Assembly (NCBI RefSeq): GCF_000412335.2
Contig: NZ_KE161030.1
Coordinates: forward strand, 96,014 to 160,013
Reading direction: 5' to 3'
DNA from: Cedecea davisae DSM 4568
GTDB lineage: Bacteria; Pseudomonadota; Gammaproteobacteria; Enterobacterales; Enterobacteriaceae
DNA length: 64,000 bases
Shown here: positions 57,659-64,000 of the stretch, piece after piece
Position numbering within the stretch: the first letter of the stretch is position 1
Layout of the letters: every line of letters begins with the position of its first letter
The notes under the pieces: model-generated
Told to the model about the DNA's origin: nothing
The model's input: only the letters and a program-made list of their open reading frames with translations
Databases searched by the model: none
Made by a program: the position numbers and the translations under genes

Positions 57659-58512
57659 GGCGTTTGCTCCAGGCTCAGGCGCGCGCGGCGGCGGTTAGCC
57701 AGCAGGCCGTGTTTAGGGGCGAACACGAAGGTCAGCAGGAACAGCAGGGTTTGCAGAACCACGATAATGCCCCCCGTTGCGCCGTCAAGGAAGTAGCTTA
57801 TCCAGGTGCCGAAGGCGCTGGTCAGGGTTCCCAGCGTGACGGAAATCACCAGCAGCTTAGGAAAGCGGTCGGTCAGCAGGTAAGCCGTCGCGCCGGGCGT
57901 GACCACCATGCAAATCACCAGGAATGCGCCAACGGTTTGCAGCGCGGCTACGGTTGTTGCCGAGAGCAGAGTAAAGAACAAGCCCTTCAGCCACAGCGGG
58001 TTAAGGCCTATGGAGCGCGCGTGGTTCTCGTCGAAGAAGGTGACCATCAGGTCTTTCCATTTCAGCAGCAGAATAGCCAGCGAGACGAAACCGATAATCG
58101 CCAGCTGCACGATGTCGGACGGGGCAATGGCGAGAATATTCCCCAGCACAATGGTCTGAATATTTACCGAAGTGGGGTTGAGCGACACCATAAACAGCCC
58201 GAGGCCGAAGAACGACGAGAAGATAAGGCCGATGATGGTGTCTTCCCGCAGGTGCGTGCGCTGGTTCAAAAACAACATGGTGCCTGCCGCCAGGCCGCCG
58301 GAGAAAAACGCGCCGATAGAAAACGGCAGGCCCAGCATGTAGGCCCCGGCCACGCCCGGAACGATGGAGTGGGAAAGGGCATCGCCGATAAGCGACCAGC
58401 CTTTCAACATCAGGTAGCAGGAGAGAAAAGCGCAGACGCCGCCAACCAGCGCCGAAACCCAGATGGCGTTGAACATGTAGCCATAGCTGAACGGCTCAAG
58501 CAGAACTGACAT
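57655..58512 (-). CDS. sitC: Mn/Fe ABC transporter permease SitC
   Basis: A 285-residue ABC-3 permease similar in layout to SitD: SCYLMLKGWSLIGDALSHSI, VPGVAGAYMLG, LVICMVVTPGATAYLLTDRF. About eight helices and a basic C-terminus. Its first base is shared with the sitB stop. Confidence 0.93.
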   Translation of the reverse strand: MSVLLEPFSYGYMFNAIWVSALVGGVCAFLSCYLMLKGWSLIGDALSHSIVPGVAGAYMLGLPFSIGAFFSGGLAAGTMLFLNQRTHLREDTIIGLIFSSFFGLGLFMVSLNPTSVNIQTIVLGNILAIAPSDIVQLAIIGFVSLAILLLKWKDLMVTFFDENHARSIGLNPLWLKGLFFTLLSATTVAALQTVGAFLVICMVVTPGATAYLLTDRFPKLLVISVTLGTLTSAFGTWISYFLDGATGGIIVVLQTLLFLLTFVFAPKHGLLANRRRARLSLEQTP

Positions 58513-59330
58513 TACGGCTCCCCTTTTAGCGCCGCGCCGCGGATAAATGGCCGCTCGTCGTCGGTTACCACGCTGGTTTCTTTCCCGGTCAGCGTGACGT
58601 GGCGCAGCACGCCGCTGAATGCCAGTTCAAGATTTTCCTGAGTAAAGGTTTCTGCCGTTGGGCCGCAGGCCAGCACGGTGCCTTTAACCAGCACGGTATA
58701 GTCGCAATAGTCGGTTACCGCGCCGAGATTATGGGTGGAGACCAGCATGGTGCGGCCTTCATCACGCAGTTCGCGCAGCAGGCTGATGATTTGCTCTTCG
58801 GTTTTCACGTCCACGCCGGTGAACGGCTCATCGAGCAGAATTACCTGGCCGTCCTGGGCGATGGCGCGTGCCAGGAATACGCGTTTTTTCTGGCCGCCGG
58901 AAAGCTCGCCTATCTGGCGTTTACGGAACTCGCTCATCCCGACCCGAGCCAGCGCGTTTTCTACCGCCAGCTTGTCTGTTTTGCCGGGAATACGCAGCAT
59001 CCCCATATGGCCGAAGCGGCCCATCATTACAACGTCCTCAACCAGCACAGGGAATGTCCAGTCAACGTCCTCGGACTGAGGTACATAGGCAACGAGGTTA
59101 TTTCGCAGCGCCTGGCGAGTGGGCAGACTCAGTATCGAGATGCTGCCGCTGGCGAGGCGCACGAACCCCATAATCGCTTTAAACAGCGTGGACTTCCCGG
59201 AGCCATTAACCCCGACCAGCGCGGCAATGGTGCCGGTCGGAATTTCAAAGCTCGCCGCCCTCAGCGCCGTGTGGCCGTTACGGTAGGTGACGCTGGCGTC
59301 CTGGACGACAATTCCTGCCCGGCGACTCAT
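58512..59330 (-). CDS. sitB: Mn/Fe ABC transporter ATPase SitB
   Basis: A 272-residue ATPase: Walker A GVNGSGKSTLFKAI, Q-loop VPQSEDVDWTFP (the WTFP form is typical of metal importers), signature LSGGQKKRVFLARA, Walker B VILLDEPFTGVD, H-loop STHNLG. Powers Mn(II)/Fe(II) import. Overlaps sitA by 4 bases. Confidence 0.94.
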   Translation of the reverse strand: MSRRAGIVVQDASVTYRNGHTALRAASFEIPTGTIAALVGVNGSGKSTLFKAIMGFVRLASGSISILSLPTRQALRNNLVAYVPQSEDVDWTFPVLVEDVVMMGRFGHMGMLRIPGKTDKLAVENALARVGMSEFRKRQIGELSGGQKKRVFLARAIAQDGQVILLDEPFTGVDVKTEEQIISLLRELRDEGRTMLVSTHNLGAVTDYCDYTVLVKGTVLACGPTAETFTQENLELAFSGVLRHVTLTGKETSVVTDDERPFIRGAALKGEP

Positions 59331-60241
59331 TTTTTTAGCCCTTCATTAATGCCATTGACGATGGTGCTGGTGGTCACGCGAAGCAGGTCAATATAGGTCG
59401 GTACCGGGCCATCTGCGGCGCTCAGAGAGTCGACATACAGCACTCCGCCGTATTGAGCGCCCGACTCTCTTGCTGCCTGGCGAGCGGGCTTATCTGAGAT
59501 GGTGCTTTCGCTGAAAATTGCCGGAATGTGGTATTTGCGAATGCTGTCGATGACTTTGCGCACCTGCTGCGGCGTGCCCTGCTGGTCGGCGTTGATGGGC
59601 CAGAGGTAAAGCTCTTTCAGGTCAAAGTCGCGGGCCAGATAAGAGAATGCGCCTTCGCTGGTCACCAGCCAGCGCTTGTCGGCGGGAATTTTTGCCAGCT
59701 CTGCGCGCAGCGGTTCGATAGTTTGTTTGATTTTCTGCTTATAAATCTCTGCATTGCGTGTATACACCGCGGCATTATCCGGGTCGTATTTGACGAAGGC
59801 ATCGCGGATATTATCGACGTAGATCAGCGCATTTTGCGGCGACATCCACGCGTGCGGGTTAGGTTTACCGTTATAAGGCCCTTCGGTAATGCCGGTTGGC
59901 TGGATGCCGGTGGTTACCACAACTTCGGGAACGCCTTTCAGGTGCTGGTAAAACTTCTCAAACCACAGCTCAAGGTTGAGGCCGTTAGTCAGGATCAACT
60001 GCGCGCCCTGCGCCCGGCGAATATCTCCCGGCGTGGGCTGGTATTCGTGGATTTCAGCGCCCGGCTTGGTTATCGACTCGACCTCGGCGGCGTCTCCGGC
60101 GACGTTTTTTGCCATGTCGGCAATAATGGTAAACGTGGTCACCGCTTTAAATTTTGCCTGCGCCAGCGCGGAGCCAGAAAGCATCATCAGCGCCGTGCCG
60201 GCCGCCAGTATTATCTGTGTAAGTCTCAATTTCCCGGGCAT
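59327..60241 (-). CDS. sitA: Mn/Fe-binding periplasmic protein SitA
   Basis: A 304-residue cluster A-I metal-binding protein with signal peptide (cleavage near ALA-QAK at 25-28). Metal ligands are in GAEIHEYQPT (His), NPHAWMSPQNA (His), TSEGAFSYLARDF (Glu) and the late YVDSLS (Asp). Delivers Mn(II), and Fe(II), to SitBCD. GAGGGAAGACG precedes ATG 60241, and MntR- and Fur-like boxes precede the gene. Confidence 0.94.
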   Translation of the reverse strand: MPGKLRLTQIILAAGTALMMLSGSALAQAKFKAVTTFTIIADMAKNVAGDAAEVESITKPGAEIHEYQPTPGDIRRAQGAQLILTNGLNLELWFEKFYQHLKGVPEVVVTTGIQPTGITEGPYNGKPNPHAWMSPQNALIYVDNIRDAFVKYDPDNAAVYTRNAEIYKQKIKQTIEPLRAELAKIPADKRWLVTSEGAFSYLARDFDLKELYLWPINADQQGTPQQVRKVIDSIRKYHIPAIFSESTISDKPARQAARESGAQYGGVLYVDSLSAADGPVPTYIDLLRVTTSTIVNGINEGLKK

Positions 60242-60274
60242 CGTCTTCCCTCACGAGTGATTATTGATTCAGCG

Positions 60275-60314
60275 TTTATAGCACATGCTATAAAACATAG
60301 CTGTTGCTATAACT
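60275..60314. promoter_or_regulatory. MntR-like box(es) of the sit operon
   Basis: 60293-60314 reads AAACATAGC-TGTT-GCTATAACT, close to the MntR box AAACATAGC-AAAG-GCTATGTTT. Directly before it TTTATAGCACATGCTATAAA (60275-60294) is a perfect palindrome with the same AGCA/TGCT core and may be a second site. Manganese would repress sitABCD through these. Confidence 0.75.
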
Positions 60315-60318
60315 AAAT

Positions 60319-60337
60319 GCAAATAATTATCATTTGT
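60319..60337. promoter_or_regulatory. Fur box of the sit operon
   Basis: GCAAATAATTATCATTTGT resembles the 19-bp Fur consensus GATAATGATAATCATTATC in its palindromic AAT/ATT pattern and core TATCATT. Placed just upstream of the MntR box, as in Salmonella sitA. Confidence 0.65.
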
Positions 60338-60371
60338 GTGATTTGAGTAAGCGGGTGCTGCGGGAAAAATA

Positions 60372-60407
60372 CCCTCTCCCTTTCGGGAAGAGGGCTGGAG
60401 GAGGGGC
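60372..60407. repeat. Dispersed hairpin repeat, copy 8 (after yghU)
   Basis: CCCTCTCCCTTTCGGGAAGA followed by GGGCTGGAGGAGGGGC, a degenerate single unit immediately past the yghU stop. Confidence 0.6.
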
Positions 60408-61253
60408 TTATAAACCTAAGGTGTCAAAATCAGAAGCGTCATGGCGCTCGGCCAGTTGAACATCGCCCCAGGTGCGGTTAACCACGCGGCCACGTTTTAC
60501 CGCAGGGCGGTTGGCGACTTCATCGGCCCAGCGGCCAAAGTGCTTGTAAGACGCCACGTCGAGGAATTCGGCGGATTCGTACAGGCCACCCTTCGCCAGC
60601 GAACCATACCAGGTAAAGATGGCAATGTCGGCGATGCTGTATTCATCTCCGGCGATAAAGCGGTGTTTTTCGAGCTGCTTGTCGAGCACGTCCAGCTGGC
60701 GCTTGGCTTCCATCGCAAAGCGGTTGATGGCGTATTCAATTTTTACCGGTGCATAGTGGTAGAAGTGGCCGAAACCGCCGCCCAGGTACGGAGCGGAGCC
60801 TTGCAGCCAGAACAGCCAGTTCAGCGCTTCGGTGCGCCCTGCGATATCTTTCGGCAGGAAGTGGCCGAATTTATCTGCGAGGTAAAGCAGGATGTTGCCG
60901 GACTCAAAGACGCGCAGCGGCGGCGTGACCGAGTGGTCAAACAGCGCCGGGATTTTTGAGTTTGGGTTCACTTCCACAAAGCCGCTGGAGAACTGGTCGC
61001 CTTCGCCGATGCGGATCAGGTGTGCGTCGTATTCTGCGCCGCTAACGCCCAGCGCCAGCAGCTCTTCCAGCAGGATAGTGACCTTCTGGCCGTTTGGCGT
61101 GCCGAGCGAGTAGAGTTGCAGCGGGTGCTTGCCTACCGGCAGCGTTTTTTCGTGGGTCGGGCCGGAAACAGGGCGGTTGATGCTGGAGAACTGACCGGCG
61201 TCGGTCTTGTTCCAGGTCCAGACTTTTGGTGGCTGATAGTTGTGTTCGGACAT
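60408..61253 (-). CDS. yghU: Glutathione-dependent disulfide-bond oxidoreductase YghU
   Basis: A 281-residue Nu-class glutathione transferase that reduces disulfides using two glutathiones. Highly similar to E. coli YghU: INRPVSGPTHEKTLPVGKHP, LYSLGTPNGQKVTILLEELL, EVNPNSKIPAL, FESGNILLYLADK and GGGFGHFYHYAPVKIEYAIN. In K-12 the gene maps elsewhere (near 67 min), so its place beside heme and metal genes differs. Confidence 0.95.
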   Translation of the reverse strand: MSEHNYQPPKVWTWNKTDAGQFSSINRPVSGPTHEKTLPVGKHPLQLYSLGTPNGQKVTILLEELLALGVSGAEYDAHLIRIGEGDQFSSGFVEVNPNSKIPALFDHSVTPPLRVFESGNILLYLADKFGHFLPKDIAGRTEALNWLFWLQGSAPYLGGGFGHFYHYAPVKIEYAINRFAMEAKRQLDVLDKQLEKHRFIAGDEYSIADIAIFTWYGSLAKGGLYESAEFLDVASYKHFGRWADEVANRPAVKRGRVVNRTWGDVQLAERHDASDFDTLGL

Positions 61254-61368
61254 GTGGTTTTCTGCCTTCTTCTCAGGTTAGTTATCCTTCGATAATTACC
61301 TGGAAGTGTAGCAGGAGGGAAGAGCAGGCCGGGCAATACAGCCAGAAAAGCGAAAGCCCGGCGCTGTA

Positions 61369-61992
61369 TCAGGCGGGTTTTAACCCCGGTTCAACAAGAC
61401 CGTAAACCTGACCGTTAAGGCTGGGTGAACGAGCCAGTTCCGCGGCGTGGGCGGCAACATCTGCACGCATAACAAGGCCGTGGATTTCGGTGTGCTGGCT
61501 GCGAATGGCTTTGCCCGTTGGTTCACCATGAAGCAGGCCGCCGGGGCGCAGAATGGCGAAGTCCAGCGTGCTGGTTTGCAGCCAGCTTTCTGCGAGGGAT
61601 TTTTCCCGTACGGCCTGGCCAAATGCTGCTTTTGCGCGATCGGATAACCAGGGCCAGCTTTCACCGCAGCCAAGCGAGGTGACCAGCACCATACGCGAAA
61701 TACCCGCTTTTTCGGCGCAGTCGATAACCGTGCGGTGAGCAAGATAATCCTGCGAGCCGCCCATGGTTGAAATCACTGTGGCTTCCGTTCCCGCCAGGCG
61801 GCATGCCTCTTCCACGCGCGCTTCATCGCAGGCGTCGCCGACGACAACTTCAGCTCCGGCATTACGCAAGTTTTGCGCGGCTTCTTCATTGCGCACGAGT
61901 GCAATGACTCTGCGCCCTTCGCTAAGCGCCAGCATCGCGGTTAAAGCCCCAACCCCTTTTCCACCTGCTCCAAAAATTAACCACGGCGTCAT
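61369..61992 (-). CDS. chuY: Anaerobilin reductase-like NAD(P)-binding protein (ChuY family)
   Basis: A 207-residue NAD(P)-binding Rossmann protein of the atypical SDR/NmrA type: GAGGKGVG at residues 8-15, DACDEARVEEAC, VLVTSLGCG, ILRPGGL. Its size and place directly after hutW-hutX match ChuY of pathogenic E. coli, reported to reduce anaerobilin from the ChuW reaction. The start overlaps the hutX stop by 4 bases. A general NAD(P)-binding epimerase is the alternative reading. Confidence 0.8.
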   Translation of the reverse strand: MTPWLIFGAGGKGVGALTAMLALSEGRRVIALVRNEEAAQNLRNAGAEVVVGDACDEARVEEACRLAGTEATVISTMGGSQDYLAHRTVIDCAEKAGISRMVLVTSLGCGESWPWLSDRAKAAFGQAVREKSLAESWLQTSTLDFAILRPGGLLHGEPTGKAIRSQHTEIHGLVMRADVAAHAAELARSPSLNGQVYGLVEPGLKPA

Positions 61993-62486
61993 GCAGTACT
62001 TTCCTTTAGTTTTTGAGCCAGCATGCGGAAGGCTGCAAGCTGGCTGGTTAACAACTGGCGATGTTCGTCGCGGCCAATAAATATTTTCAGCATCGCGCTC
62101 TGCGCCTGATTGAAGAACAGAATCGAAGCGGTGTCCATCCCCATGAACTGGCGTTCGACCAGCGCGATGTGGGTGCAGTTTTCCGCTTTGATATGCCCCG
62201 TCATGCCTTTCTTCCCGCGAAGGTTAAAGTAACCGTGGCGGTGGAAGCCAGAAGGAAGCTCTCCGGAGAATTCAAGAATAACATCTGCGGTGTGAACCAG
62301 CGTGGTGACGCTGCCCCATTCGCCCACCGCATCCCAAACGGTATCAAAATATTCGCCGCCCACCAGAGCCAGCGGAGGCAACTGCTTGACTACATCCAGC
62401 AGCGTGGTGCTGTATTGGGCGGCGATGGATTCCAGGGTGCCGTCCGGCTGCGTTTTTAAATATTCTTCGAGAGAAACGGGATTCAT
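61989..62486 (-). CDS. hutX: Heme utilization carrier HutX (ChuX family)
   Basis: A 165-residue cytosolic heme-binding protein thought to pass heme to or from the degrading enzyme. Family segments LEEYLKTQPDGTLESIAAQY, VWDAVGEWGSVTTLVHTADV and FHRHGYFNLRGKKGMTGHI are clear. Overlaps hutW by 4 bases at its start and chuY by 4 at its end. Confidence 0.92.
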   Translation of the reverse strand: MNPVSLEEYLKTQPDGTLESIAAQYSTTLLDVVKQLPPLALVGGEYFDTVWDAVGEWGSVTTLVHTADVILEFSGELPSGFHRHGYFNLRGKKGMTGHIKAENCTHIALVERQFMGMDTASILFFNQAQSAMLKIFIGRDEHRQLLTSQLAAFRMLAQKLKESTA

Positions 62487-63838
62487 TGGGTAACTCCTTG
62501 AGGTTTTTGGTCCATATTTTCAGGCGTATTGAGCGCGGGGAGCAGTATTTGCAGAGACTGAAAAATATTGCTGGCCCAGAAGCGGCCTTCGTCCGTCAGG
62601 CGCAGGCAGGTGGAGCTGTCGCGCGTTAAGCCCGCCGCGTGCCATTGGGTTAACAGCGGCTGAAGCTCGCCGGCGTGAGCGGTCAGTTCATCAAGCGGCA
62701 CGCGGGCGGTTTCGATGCCGGACTGTAGCCGGTGCCGCCAGCGATAGCCCGGGTCCGTTGTGTGGGTCATCATCATGAGTGGTTTTTTGCCAGCGGCAAC
62801 GGAGGCGTGCCAGGCTTCCAGATTGCGTTCGACCATCCACGAGTAGCCGTTTACCGAGCCACCTGCACCGGAGCCAAATGCCAGGCAGTCCGCACCCTGT
62901 TTGATCAACAGGTTGTAGAGATTCCGTTCGCGCGTGGTGCGTGCCCAGTGGCTGTTGCTGATGCAGCGCCAGCCCGCATCATCCATAAATTCGCAGCCCT
63001 GAAGATAGAGGTCGCGGCGTTCAGAAGGTGAGGGAAGCGCAACCCGGCCGTTCTCCACCGCTTTGCCAAGCGGCGTTTGAGGCAGCAGGTTGAGAGCATA
63101 GAGATCGACGCCGTCGAGGCCGATGTCTCCCGCAATAGCCAGATCCTCTGCCCACAGTTTTTGATCCTGCCCCGGCAGGCCAAACAGCAGATCGCAAACT
63201 ACCGCGGCGCGATCGCGCTTGCAGAGGTTTTCCATAAAACGCCTGGCGGTTGGGCCGTCTGACGTGCGTGCCATTTTTTTACGTATTTTGCTATTAAACG
63301 ACTGAATGCCAATAGAAAAGCGGTTGGCCCCTGCGTCCAGGCAGGCATCTATCCGCTCATCGTCAAAGTTCAGCACCCGGCCTTCAATGGTAATTTCGCA
63401 GTCAGGGGCAAGCGGCAGGCTGCGGCGTAGGGCGGTGATAATGCGGGCCAGATCTTTGGCTGACAGAGCGGAAGGCGTACCGCCACCAAAATAGATTGCG
63501 TGGATCGGCGCGGACTGATGCAGGGGGCTGCTGGCCTCCAGTTCTATTTCTCGCAGCAGGGCATCCGTGTAGCGGGCACAATGATCTTCTTCGTAACGGT
63601 TCTGATAAAAACCGCAGAAAGTACAGTGCGTTGCGCAGAAGGGGATATGCAGGTATACCAGCCGTTTTCCTGCGGGCGCGGGAGTATTGATAACGTTCTG
63701 CCAGGCCTGCTCAAGCTGTTCTTTGGCTATGGGCATTGCACCGCGCCACGGCATGGTGGCGTGACGATCTTTAAAAGGCTGGCCGCCGGGCAATGCGAAG
63801 TGGGATTTGAGATCCAGTTCAGGTTTCATTATTAACAT
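62483..63838 (-). CDS. hutW: Radical SAM heme-degrading methyltransferase HutW (ChuW family)
   Basis: A 451-residue HemN-like radical SAM enzyme that opens heme without oxygen, releasing iron and anaerobilin. The [4Fe-4S] motif CATHCTFC has C68, C72 and C75, preceded by YLHIPF; GGGTPSAL follows. The N-terminal QPFKDRHATMPWRG is typical of HutW and distinguishes it from HemN/HemW. Start ATG 63838 overlaps the end of the preceding gene; ATG 63829 (MKPELDL) is also possible. Confidence 0.93.
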   Translation of the reverse strand: MLIMKPELDLKSHFALPGGQPFKDRHATMPWRGAMPIAKEQLEQAWQNVINTPAPAGKRLVYLHIPFCATHCTFCGFYQNRYEEDHCARYTDALLREIELEASSPLHQSAPIHAIYFGGGTPSALSAKDLARIITALRRSLPLAPDCEITIEGRVLNFDDERIDACLDAGANRFSIGIQSFNSKIRKKMARTSDGPTARRFMENLCKRDRAAVVCDLLFGLPGQDQKLWAEDLAIAGDIGLDGVDLYALNLLPQTPLGKAVENGRVALPSPSERRDLYLQGCEFMDDAGWRCISNSHWARTTRERNLYNLLIKQGADCLAFGSGAGGSVNGYSWMVERNLEAWHASVAAGKKPLMMMTHTTDPGYRWRHRLQSGIETARVPLDELTAHAGELQPLLTQWHAAGLTRDSSTCLRLTDEGRFWASNIFQSLQILLPALNTPENMDQKPQGVTQ

Positions 63839-64000
63839 CGCTCATATTTTCAAAAAATAACTCACCGTTCTGGCTGGGCTCCGGCCAAAACTGGTGATGC
63901 AGCTGTTCCACGGCTTCTGCGATTCGCGGCCCCATCCCTAAAATCAACGCCTGGTCGATAATGACTATGCGCTTATTTTTCCAGGCGGAGGTGAGCGTGA
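63819..64000 (-). CDS. hmuT: Heme ABC transporter substrate-binding protein, 3' end (HmuT/ChuT-like)
   Basis: The minus-strand frame entering from the window edge reads WKNKRIVIIDQALILGMGPR, then IAEAVEQLHHQFWP, and stops at 63819-63821 after MSDVNNET. The RIVIIDQALILGMGPRI pattern is typical of the C-terminal part of periplasmic heme-binding proteins, and position before hutW fits chuT-chuW-chuX-chuY. Only about 60 residues are visible; the C-terminus overlaps hutW by 20 bases. Confidence 0.78.
   Translation of the reverse strand, partial: TLTSAWKNKRIVIIDQALILGMGPRIAEAVEQLHHQFWPEPSQNGELFFENMSDVNNET

Overview
The window is chromosomal DNA from a member of the Enterobacteriaceae. Its gene order follows the E. 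coli K-12 map near 92 min: yjcB, pdeC, soxS/soxR/sraL, ghxP, yjcE, actP-yjcH-acs, gltP, fdhF, the als operon with rpiR/rpiB, yjdP, the phn operon, yjdN, yjdM and crfC-yjcZ. Protein similarity to E. coli is high, but several E. coli blocks are absent (yjcF, nrfABCDEFG, yjcO, phnCDE) and several loci are added. I cannot name the genus from sequence alone. No rRNA, tRNA, CRISPR array, phage or intact insertion sequence was seen.

Layout. 1-4.1 kb: YjcB, the phosphodiesterase PdeC, the SoxR/SoxS redox switch with its classic operator, the sRNA SraL and a glutathione transferase. 4.4-9.7 kb: purine permease GhxP, Na+/H+ exchanger YjcE, and a LysR regulator divergent from a CidA/LrgA-CidB/LrgB pair. 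9.7-17.8 kb: acetate scavenging (acs-yjcH-actP), glutamate uptake (gltP) and the selenocysteine formate dehydrogenase fdhF with UGA codon, SECIS hairpin and a sigma-54 promoter. 18.0-26.4 kb: an inserted sugar locus, made of an ABC importer and a D-lyxose-type isomerase on the minus strand, flanked by a response regulator and a hybrid histidine kinase on the plus strand, with a hok/sok-type toxin-antitoxin unit beside it. 26.4-33.5 kb: the D-allose operon alsBACEK with rpiR and rpiB.

33.5-41.9 kb: yjdP and a compact C-P lyase operon phnFGHIJKLMNOP whose genes mostly overlap but which lacks phnCDE, so its transporter must lie elsewhere. 42.3-47.6 kb: yjdN, yjdM, a WYL-type regulator, then translationally coupled crfC (dynamin-like GTPase) and yjcZ. 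47.6-56.8 kb: an HxlR regulator divergent from a short-chain dehydrogenase, a PTS/GH1 beta-glucoside operon behind an unusual repeat-rich leader, and a D-amino-acid locus (PLP deaminase, D-aminoacylase, RidA, RpiR-type regulator). 56.8-64 kb: sitABCD manganese/iron importer with MntR- and Fur-like boxes, yghU, and part of a heme operon (end of the heme-binding protein gene, hutW, hutX, chuY-like).

The genes work in metabolic modules: acetate/formate, rare sugars (lyxose-like, allose, beta-glucosides), phosphonates, D-amino acids and metals/heme, each with a local regulator or recognisable operator. A dispersed hairpin repeat built on CCCTCTCCC/GGGAGAGGG and CCCTCACC/GGTGAGGG occurs at seven or eight intergenic places, some of them inside operons.
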